DNA of 22,483 nt from assembly GCA_046597455.1 (NCBI GenBank), contig JBKJKJ010000555.1, positions 1 to 22,483 on the forward strand, read 5' to 3'. Source of the stretch: JAQGMV01 sp046597455 (lineage in GTDB: Bacteria > Pseudomonadota > Gammaproteobacteria > Burkholderiales > SG8-41). The notes beneath the pieces are model-generated. The model saw only the letters and a list, made by a program, of their open reading frames with translations, had not been told where the DNA came from and did not search any database. Shown one piece after another: positions 7,230 to 14,734 of the stretch; position 1 is the first letter of the stretch; each line of letters opens with the position of its first letter. The translations under genes were made by a program, and so were the position numbers.

Positions 7230-8177
7230 ATGCCTGCACTCGAAACGCGCTCGATCGACGAGACAGCAAGCACGATCCAGATTCCGCCAGCCAAAGATTT
7301 CGCCGAAGCGCTTTTGTGGCGCCCGGCCGCGACGCGCAAGCATCTGAGCGTGACCGTGTGTGCCGTCAGGCAGGGCGGAAAAATAAAGGCGCGCCATCAT
7401 CCCGGGCACATGACCATGGTGATCTGCTGGCGGGGAAAAGGCACTGCGAAGATCGCCGAGCGTTCGGCTGGAAAAATTGCAAGCTGGGATCCTCCGTACG
7501 AGCCCGTTGCGGTGGATACCTATACTTCATTCGTCGTGCCGCGGGGTGCACTCTACGAATTTCTCGCCGATCCGCCTTCGTCTCGTGGATCACCCCGCGC
7601 GCATTGCGTGTTGCTCATGGTGCATGCGTGGTGCGGCAAGCCAGTGCAGACCCTGAGCGGTGCTTTCAGCGGAACCCCTCAGCGACCGTTCCCGTGGCGC
7701 AAAGACTTGCATCCCGATCACAAGGCGATCGACCCCGAAACCGGCATCGTGTTGTACCGGTTCGACGAGGAAAAGGCTCATCGCGCCACCCGAATCCGAA
7801 TCTGGGGCCGCGATGCAGTCACGCCTGCGGGCGACCCGAATATCGCGAAAAGCGATTTTCACCTCACTGCGTACTGCTTCGGCCCCGGGCAGGAGAATCC
7901 CGCCCATTTTCACCCGTATAGCGTGGAGTTCATGCTCGGGATGAAGGGCAAGACCCTCACCTACACGCGTGACAAGCGGTGGAACCAGGGCGGTGAAGCG
8001 GTGAAGGGTTGGAGCGAGGCACGCCGCTCCGGAACCATCAGTCCGGGCGATACCGCGCTGGTGCGTATAGGCGACATACACCGCTATGTGAACCATACCG
8101 ACAAAAACTCCATTGTTCTCGCGCTGCAGACGCCGCATCCGATCATGCACACGCTCGAGCACGAAACCGATTTTTAG
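7230..8177 (+). CDS. Two-domain cupin protein, first gene of the LodA/LodB operon
   Basis: Predicted cytoplasmic cupin of 315 residues with no signal peptide. The second cupin domain (about 205-300) matches the textbook motif 1 exactly: G220, five residues, H226-x-H228, four residues, E233, six residues, G240. Motif 2 follows as G273, G281, H284 and N288. A divalent metal ligand set of H226, H228, E233 and H284 is therefore likely. The first domain (about 45-130) has the same outline (RHHPGHMTMV) but lacks the Glu and the HxH pattern, so it is probably non-catalytic. ATG at 7230 follows GGGGAAAGG; the frame is open further upstream but has no better signal. It ends 12 bp before the oxidase gene, so the two are surely cotranscribed. 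Its role is unknown: maturation factor, separate metal enzyme or regulator. Confidence 0.85.
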   Translation: MPALETRSIDETASTIQIPPAKDFAEALLWRPAATRKHLSVTVCAVRQGGKIKARHHPGHMTMVICWRGKGTAKIAERSAGKIASWDPPYEPVAVDTYTSFVVPRGALYEFLADPPSSRGSPRAHCVLLMVHAWCGKPVQTLSGAFSGTPQRPFPWRKDLHPDHKAIDPETGIVLYRFDEEKAHRATRIRIWGRDAVTPAGDPNIAKSDFHLTAYCFGPGQENPAHFHPYSVEFMLGMKGKTLTYTRDKRWNQGGEAVKGWSEARRSGTISPGDTALVRIGDIHRYVNHTDKNSIVLALQTPHPIMHTLEHETDF

Positions 8178-8189
8178 AAGGGGGCAGGA

Positions 8190-9986
8190 ATGGCCGCCAC
8201 TGACGAATACGAGATTCATCCGGCTATCGGAATCGCCCGTCTGGGAAACAGCAGAACCGGCTATTTCCTCGGCCCGGAGCCCGCGCTCGGCGAAGAGGCG
8301 TACCGGGTCGGAAAGTCGCTCCCCGACATATCGACGACCCCGCCGCCTGCGACTTTTCGCGATGCGCATGGAAGGCTGCTGAGGCAGGGTGTGCGCTTCC
8401 GCGTTTTCCACGTGAAGCGGGGTCCGGATGGGAAAGTCGTTGCCAAGCATGAGGTGACCGGCGACGACGTGACGATCGAATGGAAAGTGCATCTTGCGAA
8501 CCGCAAAGGCGCAGCGATGCGGTTCTTCCATCGCAAGAAAAAACCGGCGGACAAGTATCGACGCAACGCAGGCAAGAAGGCGTCCGATCTGATCATAGAC
8601 GCGCGGGCGCAAACCATCACGAAGGACTGCTCGCCCGGGCACGTGTTGAGGGGGACGTTTCTCAAGCAGGACGTGAAGCTGGGCAACGCGTGGGTTCGTG
8701 GCAAGCACCTCTATGTGCTCGGTGGTCATGGCAAGGCCGAAAGCGTGCCGTCCGGTGAGCCGCTCGCCGATGAACGCCATTTCGCCGACAGCGACGGATG
8801 GTACGACGACACGAGCGACGGGCCTGTATACGCGAGTGTGATTGCGAAGGGACAGCCTGCAGTTGCGGCTAAACCGGCGTGGGTGATCGTCGCGCCTTTC
8901 GACTTTGCACCCGAGGTGCGCAGCTTCATCACGTTTTATGAAGTCGCACGCCAGGCGGCGATCGACAACAAGCTCGCGACCGAAAGCCCAACCGGTTTCC
9001 TGCGCGACATCGCGCCGATACTTCGGCGTGTGCGACAGTATCGGTGGGTCAACGGCCCGACAGTCCGCGCTGAAACCCAGGATCGCCACCGAAGCTGGGC
9101 AAGCGCGAAAGGACTCAAGGATCTCGGAAATCCCGACTCGATCGATGCAAAGCCCTTGCGTCCTATGCTGTTCGCGCATCTCGCGCCACCGCCGGGAGAG
9201 GCCCGCGACAAGCTGCGACAGGTTTTCATGCCGCGGCTTTACAACGACGACGTGCATCCGCGCCCCAACCCGATCGGCTATGAATCCGATGTGCTTCCCC
9301 TTCTGAGTTACCAGTACGAGCACATGCGCAATTGGGCGAACGGGGACTTTGAGCGGGAGGGCGCGCAACGCTCAGAATATCCGTGCGACGCACTCGATCG
9401 TATTGCGCTTGAAGCGTGTTGCGGCGGTGCCTTTCAACCCGGGATCGAAGTGCCGCGGATCGTCGGCAACCGGCGGATATACGATCCGAAACAGCCATTC
9501 CGGCTGCACATCCGCGAAGACGGCTCGCCGAACGCGCCGCAGTCACCGGACGACCCGCGGTTCAAGGGCCTGGTCCCCGGCCAGATCACCGAAGGGCTTT
9601 GCGTGCCGTGGCAGAACGATTTTTATCTCTGCCAGCAGGGCAGGGAGAATGCATGGTGGCCGGCGAACCGGCCGGACGATGTTTTCCATCGGGATCATCC
9701 CCCCGCGATCATCATCGATTCGCAGTCCGACTGGACCGTGCGCTGGGATGATGGTGTCGCCGACGGTCTGGACATGGTCACGCGCTGGTCGACGCTCGGT
9801 GTTGTACGCCGTCTCGAAGCGTTTCCGACCTCGGACGCGACGAACAAGGAGATGGAAGAGCGCGTCTACGATGTCCAGGTCGACGCGTTCGGAATCAAGC
9901 GCTACTACTATTGCGGCGAAACCGAACGCACCCTGCCCGATTCGGATCAGCGCACCGCCCACTTCCCGCCCGACACCGCCCCTTAG
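8190..9986 (+). CDS. LodA/GoxA-family CTQ-dependent oxidase
   Basis: Putative amino-acid or amine oxidase using the protein-derived cofactor cysteine tryptophylquinone (CTQ), made from a Cys and a Trp of its own chain. The N-terminal IHPAIGIARLGNS (9-21) with FLGPE is the family signature. The cofactor region shows CCGGAF at 410-415 and PGIE, then VPWQNDFYLC around W474 and WWPANRPDDVF around 489-499. The Cys410-to-Trp474 spacing of 64 is close to the 65 I recall for LodA (C516, W581). Cys410 is followed by another Cys, so the cross-linking residue is uncertain. At 598 residues it is shorter than LodA, about 726. No signal peptide is present, as in other family members. LodA oxidises lysine and GoxA glycine, releasing hydrogen peroxide and ammonia; the substrate here cannot be told. 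The LodB-like gene follows after 2 bp. Confidence 0.9.
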   Translation: MAATDEYEIHPAIGIARLGNSRTGYFLGPEPALGEEAYRVGKSLPDISTTPPPATFRDAHGRLLRQGVRFRVFHVKRGPDGKVVAKHEVTGDDVTIEWKVHLANRKGAAMRFFHRKKKPADKYRRNAGKKASDLIIDARAQTITKDCSPGHVLRGTFLKQDVKLGNAWVRGKHLYVLGGHGKAESVPSGEPLADERHFADSDGWYDDTSDGPVYASVIAKGQPAVAAKPAWVIVAPFDFAPEVRSFITFYEVARQAAIDNKLATESPTGFLRDIAPILRRVRQYRWVNGPTVRAETQDRHRSWASAKGLKDLGNPDSIDAKPLRPMLFAHLAPPPGEARDKLRQVFMPRLYNDDVHPRPNPIGYESDVLPLLSYQYEHMRNWANGDFEREGAQRSEYPCDALDRIALEACCGGAFQPGIEVPRIVGNRRIYDPKQPFRLHIREDGSPNAPQSPDDPRFKGLVPGQITEGLCVPWQNDFYLCQQGRENAWWPANRPDDVFHRDHPPAIIIDSQSDWTVRWDDGVADGLDMVTRWSTLGVVRRLEAFPTSDATNKEMEERVYDVQVDAFGIKRYYYCGETERTLPDSDQRTAHFPPDTAP

Positions 9987-9988
9987 CA

Positions 9989-11149
9989 ATGACCGACGAC
10001 ATGTATGACGTGATCGTCATCGGCGGGGGCCCTGCGGGCGCCGCCACGGCGATGCAGCTGGCCGTTGCCGGGCGTGACGTGCTCGTGATCGAGCGCACGC
10101 GCTATGAGCAAAACCGCATCGGCGAAACGCTGCCGCCGCGCGCCCGCGTTCCCCTCGCCAGGCTCGGCCTCGTCGCGCGCCTGGAACAGGGAGGCCATCT
10201 GGCTTCACCCGCCACCGTCTCGGTGTGGGGCGATGGGACTGCGCGCTGGAACGATTTCATCACCAGCCCATACGGCAATGGCTGGCACATCGACCGCACC
10301 CGTTTCGATCGCATGCTCGCGGAGGAATGCCGGGCGCGAGGTGCATTGGTGCTCGAAGGCATCAAGGTGCGCCACTGCGTGCACAGTGCGGGGGGCTGGC
10401 GCATGAGCCTGCACGCCGGCTCGCGCGAGTCGCAGGAACACGTCTCGTGTCGGTTTCTGGTCGACGCGACGGGGCGCAACACGCGAAAGATACATCTGGC
10501 AGGATTGCCGATCGTCCACGACCGGCTGGTCGGCATCGCGGCGCTTTACGATGACGCCGGCGATCTCGCGAGAGACGACTCGACGCTCATCGAGTCGGTC
10601 CCGCAGGGCTGGTGGTACTCGGCCTGTCTTCCCAACGAGCGCCGGATCGCGGTCTTCATGACCGATTCGGATCTCGTACACGGCGGACGCGGCGGGCTCA
10701 GGGCATTCCTCCAACGCCAGCTGCGGGATGCGCCATACACGAGCGCGCGAGTACGGCCGCTGACCGAGGCGAAGTCGACATGTGTGTGGCCTGCGGTCAC
10801 CTCGATGCACGTGTCGGTGAGCGGGCCGGACTGGCTGCTCGCCGGCGACGCCGCGTCGGCATGGGACCCGCTGTCGGGGCAGGGGATATGCAAGGCGCTG
10901 GAATCGGGAATCGACGCCGCTCACGCGATCGACCGGGCACTGCGTGGAAACGACGACGCCGTCAGGGACTACGCACGAGCGGTCCACGCGCAGTTCGATG
11001 GCTACCTCGAATCCCGCGCGAGATATTACGCAGCCGAACAGCGATGGCGCGATTTTCCCTTCTGGAGTCGGCGCCACGCTGCGCCCGACCGAAACCGGCG
11101 CGCGCAGACGCCACCCGCGGATTTGCCCGTTTCCCTCCCGGTTGCGTAA
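9989..11149 (+). CDS. LodB-type FAD-dependent maturation flavoprotein
   Basis: FAD protein of 386 residues related to tryptophan halogenases and geranylgeranyl-reductase-like enzymes. The FAD motif GGGPAG is at 12-17, with acidic E35 ending the second strand. The second FAD-binding stretch GDAASAWDPLSGQG is at 286-299. The PWQ- or K-type halogenase active-site motifs are not evident. ATG at 9989 begins 2 bp after the oxidase stop; the frame is open further upstream inside the oxidase gene, which is not a plausible start. By analogy with LodB and GoxB, it should act in the cytoplasm in hydroxylation of the precursor Trp during CTQ formation. The pairing of the two genes strongly supports both assignments. 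Its C-terminus is Arg- and Pro-rich after about residue 360. Confidence 0.88.
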   Translation: MTDDMYDVIVIGGGPAGAATAMQLAVAGRDVLVIERTRYEQNRIGETLPPRARVPLARLGLVARLEQGGHLASPATVSVWGDGTARWNDFITSPYGNGWHIDRTRFDRMLAEECRARGALVLEGIKVRHCVHSAGGWRMSLHAGSRESQEHVSCRFLVDATGRNTRKIHLAGLPIVHDRLVGIAALYDDAGDLARDDSTLIESVPQGWWYSACLPNERRIAVFMTDSDLVHGGRGGLRAFLQRQLRDAPYTSARVRPLTEAKSTCVWPAVTSMHVSVSGPDWLLAGDAASAWDPLSGQGICKALESGIDAAHAIDRALRGNDDAVRDYARAVHAQFDGYLESRARYYAAEQRWRDFPFWSRRHAAPDRNRRAQTPPADLPVSLPVA

Positions 11150-11178
11150 CACCGCGCTCGGCACGAAACGGCAGCGGC

Positions 11179-12441
11179 TCAAGGGGCTGGCGCGAGCCCT
11201 TCCGCCAGCCACTGCGCCGCACCCAGCCCGGCGGCGCGTCCCGTCGCGAAGCACGCGGTGAGCAGATAGCCGCCCGTCGGCGCTTCCCAGTCGAGCATCT
11301 CGCCTGCGCAGAAAGTGCCGGGCAGCGAGATGATCATCAGCCGCTCGTCGAGGCCCTCGAAGGCCACACCGCCCGCGGTGCTGATCGACTCCTCGAGCGG
11401 CCGCGTGGCCACGAGCACCAGAGGAAGCATCTTGATCGCTGCCGCAAGACGCGCGGGTGCGTCGAAGATTTCCGCCGGAAGCACTTCACGCAGCAATCCC
11501 GTCTTCACGCCTTTGAGGCCGGTGCTGCTCTGGATGTGACTCGCCATCGAGCGCGAGCCCCGGGGGCGCGACAGCGCGGCAGTCAGCCGCTCCAGGGTGT
11601 GACCAGGCGCGAGATCGAGCGTGAAGGCGGCCGTTCCTGCTGCTGCGATGGCATCGCGCAGGGGCGCGCTGATCGCGTAAACGAGTCCGCCTTCGATTCC
11701 GGTATCGGTGACGACGAATTCACCTTGCCGGTGATGCGTGATGCCCTGTGCGTCGGTGTATGCGGCGACGACGGGTTTCACCGGCTGTCCGCTGAAGCGC
11801 GACCTGAAGTGCTCGCTCCACGCGAGGTCGAATCCGCAGTTCGCAGGCGCCAATGGCCGTATCTGCACGCCGCGGGCACCGAGCGGCGCGACCCATGCCG
11901 CGTCCGAACCCAGCTTCGGCCAGCTTCCCCCGCCCAGCGCGAACACGACGGCATCGTGCCGCACGCGGCTTTCGCCTTCGGGCGTGTCGAAGCGTAACTC
12001 GCCGGTGTCGCTCCATCCGGTCCAGCGGTGGCGAACGTGCACGCCGACGCCGCTCTCGCGCAGCCGGTGCAGCCACGCGCGCAGCAGCGGAGCGGCTTTC
12101 ATCTCGTGCGGAAATACCCGCCCGGAAGTGCCGACGAAAGTCGCGATTCCAAGCCCGTGCACCCAGTCGCACAGGGCTTGCGGACCGAAAGCATGCAGCG
12201 CGCTTTCGAGTTGCCCGCGATGCGCGCCATAGCGAGCGAGGAAGACCTCGCGCTCGTCGGTGTGGGTGATGTTGAGCCCGCCTTTGCCGGCCATCAGGAG
12301 CTTGCGCCCGACTGACGGCATGCGCTCGTACACCGCGACGCGCACGCCGGCGCCGGCCAGCACTTCGGCAGCCATCAGGCCCGCGGGCCCGGCGCCGATC
12401 ACGGCGGCAGAGCGGGCAGGATCAGGAGCGGGTCGGGTCAT
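11179..12441 (-). CDS. PP_4765-type (TIGR03862/BaiN-like) FAD flavoprotein
   Basis: Flavoprotein of 420 residues from ATG at 12441; a GTG at 12456 in the same frame would add five residues, and neither has a clear ribosome binding site. It has the HI0933/BaiN-like layout: FAD motif GAGPAG at 16-21, GRKLLMAGKGGLNIT at 45-59, ALGGGSWPKLGSD at 168-180, and a C-terminal CAGEMLDWEAPTGGYLL. The last segment is typical of the PP_4765 subgroup. The family is widespread in proteobacteria and its physiological substrate is not established. The gene converges on the LodB-like gene with a 29-bp gap and no obvious terminator, and is divergent from the acyl-CoA synthetase gene. It is probably a stand-alone core gene unrelated to the oxidase operon. 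Confidence 0.88.
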   Translation of the reverse strand: MTRPAPDPARSAAVIGAGPAGLMAAEVLAGAGVRVAVYERMPSVGRKLLMAGKGGLNITHTDEREVFLARYGAHRGQLESALHAFGPQALCDWVHGLGIATFVGTSGRVFPHEMKAAPLLRAWLHRLRESGVGVHVRHRWTGWSDTGELRFDTPEGESRVRHDAVVFALGGGSWPKLGSDAAWVAPLGARGVQIRPLAPANCGFDLAWSEHFRSRFSGQPVKPVVAAYTDAQGITHHRQGEFVVTDTGIEGGLVYAISAPLRDAIAAAGTAAFTLDLAPGHTLERLTAALSRPRGSRSMASHIQSSTGLKGVKTGLLREVLPAEIFDAPARLAAAIKMLPLVLVATRPLEESISTAGGVAFEGLDERLMIISLPGTFCAGEMLDWEAPTGGYLLTACFATGRAAGLGAAQWLAEGLAPAP

Positions 12442-12483
12442 GGGCTGGAAATTCACGCCAGACCGTTTACCGCGGGATGCTGG

Positions 12484-12532
12484 TATAAAATCGCGCTTCC
12501 TCGTCTATCGTTCGCCGCGGCACACAGCGGCG
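12484..12532 (+). promoter_or_regulatory. -10-like box and leader stem-loop before acyl-CoA synthetase
   Basis: TATAAA at 12484-12489 is a strong -10-like box in otherwise GC-rich DNA, but no good -35 element lies 16-18 bases upstream. The predicted leader contains CGCCGC at 12513-12518 paired with GCGGCG at 12527-12532, six bases before the ATG at 12539. No Shine-Dalgarno sequence is visible, so this stem may affect access to the start codon. Confidence 0.35.
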
Positions 12533-12538
12533 ACTCGC

Positions 12539-14734
12539 ATGAGCCCCCACTCCGCACCCCCAGATCTGACGCGCTTCTTCGCGCCCCAGGCGGTCGCTAT
12601 TGTAGGCGCGACCGAAGACACCACGCGCTTCGGGGGCAGGCTGTTGCGCCAGATGCTGAAGTTCGGATTCGGCGGGCGCATCCTGCCGGTCAATCCGAAA
12701 CGTGACGAAATCTGGGGCATGCCGTGTTTTCACACGGTTTCCGACCTGCCCGAGACACCGGATCACGTCGGCCTCATCGTGCCCGCCGGCAAAGTGCTCG
12801 ACGTGCTGCGCGAGTGTCACGCGCTTGGCGTTCCCTATGCGACCGTCTTTACCGCGGGTTTCGCCGAGACCGGAACGGCTGAAGGGCGCGCGATGCAGGA
12901 CGCGATCACGCGATTCGCGCGCGTAAGCGGCATGCGGGTGATGGGCCCGAACTGCTACGGCCTCATCAACTTCAACGACCAGTTTGCGATCACCGCGAGC
13001 AGCAGTCTTGCGCCGGAAATGGCGCGGCCGGGCAACGTGGGTGTGGTGAGCCAGAGCGGCGGGCTCGGCACCGTTAACGTGATGTGGCGTGCGATGCAGG
13101 CGGGCTTGCGTATCAATTTTTCGGTGAGCAGCGGCAACGAAGCGGATCTGGACGCGATGGATTTCGCGCGCTTCATGGTCGAGCACGAATCGACTCATGT
13201 GCTGATGATGGCGCTCGAAGCTGTGAAGGACGGCGCGAAGTTCATGGATGTCGCGGAGCGCGCCGCTGAGCTCGAGAAACCGATCGTCGTGCTCAAATTC
13301 GGGCGCACCGAAGTGGGGAGCCGTGCGGCCGCGTCGCATACCGGTGCCATGACCGGCGCCGACGAGGTCTTCGACGCGGCGTGCCGGCAGTTCGGTCTGA
13401 TACGCGTGAACGATTCGAAGGACCTCTACGAAACGGCAATCGCACTGCGCGGCAAGCGCTGGCCCAGGGGCCGGCGCATCGCTTCGATGTCGCTCTCGGG
13501 CGGTAACGTGGTGCAGATGGCGGACGTAGGCGCGAGCATCGGCCTCGAGTGGGCGCCTTACACCGCATCGACTCAGGATGCGCTTTCCGAGCTGCTGCCC
13601 GGTTATGGCACACTGACCAATCCGACTGATGTCACATCACTGGCGAGTGGCCAGCCGCATCTGTTCAGGCGCGCGCTCGAAGCGATCAGCGCCGACGCGC
13701 ACGTCGATGTGATGGCGCCGGTTTTCACGTTCCCGCGCAAAGCGGAGCTCGAAGCGGCGGTGAGCCTCGCGCAGGAAAGCACGAAGCCGTTTGTGGTGCT
13801 CGTCACCGGAGGCTGCCTCGAGGACCCCGCGTACACGGTCGAGCGCATCGTGGAAAGCGGCGTTCCGGCGTATCGCGACGTGGTGACCTGCCTGACGGCC
13901 ATTCGCAATGCCGTCGGGTACCAGGAATTTCTCGGAACCTTTCGAAGACGAGACCGTTTCGTTCGCCCGGCACCGCTAGCCGTAAAGGACGCCAAGGCGG
14001 CAAACCCCGACTCACTTGCCCGGCCTTTGCTGCCCGCACAGGCGGGGCGTGGTTCAGGCCTGACCGAGCGCGAGGCAAAAGCGCTGCTGCACACCTTCGG
14101 CCTACCCGTGACGAAAGAGCGGCTCGCGCGCAACGCCGATGAAGCGGTGGCCTGCGCCCGGGAAATCGGCTGTCCCGTTGCGCTGAAAATCGAGTCGCGC
14201 GATATCGCTCACAAAACCGAAGCCGGGGGTGTACGGCTCGGTCTGGTCGACGAGGCGGGGATACGCCGCGCTTTCCAGGAGATCGTCGCCGCTGCGCGCC
14301 GCCACAGCCCCGAGGCGCAGATCGCGGGCGTCCTGGTCCAGGAAATGGCGCCGGCGGGGGTGGAAATGATGCTGGGTGTCACATCCGACCCCATTTTCGG
14401 CCCGGTCATTGCCGTCGGGCTCGGCGGAATCCACGTCGAAGTGCTGCGCGATGTCGCGTATCGCATCGCCCCGGTGGATCCCCTCGAGGCCCGCGTCATG
14501 CTTCGGGAGCTGCGCGCTTACAGGCTGCTGGAAGGCGTTCGCGGCCAGGCGCCGCGGGATCTGGATGCGCTTGTCGACGCCATCGTGCGGTTGTCGTGGC
14601 TTGCGCACGCGTTCCGTGATGAAATCGCGGAAATCGATGTCAATCCCCTCATGGCGTACGAAAGCGGTGTGCTCGCGGTCGATGCGCTGGTGATCAGGAA
14701 ATCCACAGGAGGTGCACGTGATCGAAATTCATGA
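12539..14734 (+). CDS. NDP-forming acyl-CoA synthetase (acetate-CoA ligase family, single chain)
   Basis: Fused alpha-beta acyl-CoA synthetase of 731 residues, which interconverts an acyl-CoA plus ADP and phosphate with the acid, CoA and ATP. Domains in order: CoA-binding Rossmann domain with IVGATED at 21-27; succinyl-CoA-ligase-like domains with SQSGGLG at 171-177; and the conserved SHTGAMTG with presumed phosphohistidine H267. A hinge near 490-505 leads to an ATP-grasp domain from about 508 to the end, with EIDVNPL at 697-703. Length is normal for the fused family. ATG at 12539 is chosen because the CoA-binding domain begins shortly after; the open frame extends upstream over the flavoprotein start. 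Its end overlaps the next gene by 17 bp, so the two form one operon. The acyl substrate is unknown; the neighbours suggest an organic acid. Confidence 0.9.
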   Translation: MSPHSAPPDLTRFFAPQAVAIVGATEDTTRFGGRLLRQMLKFGFGGRILPVNPKRDEIWGMPCFHTVSDLPETPDHVGLIVPAGKVLDVLRECHALGVPYATVFTAGFAETGTAEGRAMQDAITRFARVSGMRVMGPNCYGLINFNDQFAITASSSLAPEMARPGNVGVVSQSGGLGTVNVMWRAMQAGLRINFSVSSGNEADLDAMDFARFMVEHESTHVLMMALEAVKDGAKFMDVAERAAELEKPIVVLKFGRTEVGSRAAASHTGAMTGADEVFDAACRQFGLIRVNDSKDLYETAIALRGKRWPRGRRIASMSLSGGNVVQMADVGASIGLEWAPYTASTQDALSELLPGYGTLTNPTDVTSLASGQPHLFRRALEAISADAHVDVMAPVFTFPRKAELEAAVSLAQESTKPFVVLVTGGCLEDPAYTVERIVESGVPAYRDVVTCLTAIRNAVGYQEFLGTFRRRDRFVRPAPLAVKDAKAANPDSLARPLLPAQAGRGSGLTEREAKALLHTFGLPVTKERLARNADEAVACAREIGCPVALKIESRDIAHKTEAGGVRLGLVDEAGIRRAFQEIVAAARRHSPEAQIAGVLVQEMAPAGVEMMLGVTSDPIFGPVIAVGLGGIHVEVLRDVAYRIAPVDPLEARVMLRELRAYRLLEGVRGQAPRDLDALVDAIVRLSWLAHAFRDEIAEIDVNPLMAYESGVLAVDALVIRKSTGGARDRNS
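14707..14712 (+). promoter_or_regulatory. Ribosome binding site inside the acyl-CoA synthetase gene, fixing the UxaA start
   Basis: AGGAGG at 14707-14712 lies inside the 3' end of the preceding gene, 5 bases before GTG at 14718. A GTG at 14712 overlaps the AGGAGG itself and cannot be the start served by it. Confidence 0.75.

Noticed and set aside
7590..9368. Long antisense reading frame (592 codons, minus strand) over the cupin and oxidase genes
   Set aside because: It mirrors the codon bias of the real genes in GC-rich DNA, has no family motifs and no ribosome binding site. The plus-strand LodA-type signatures decide the strand.
9989..11149. Calling the LodB-type flavoprotein a tryptophan halogenase
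   Set aside because: The FAD motifs are shared, but halogenase active-site motifs are not evident and its place directly after a LodA-type gene fits a cofactor-maturation role.
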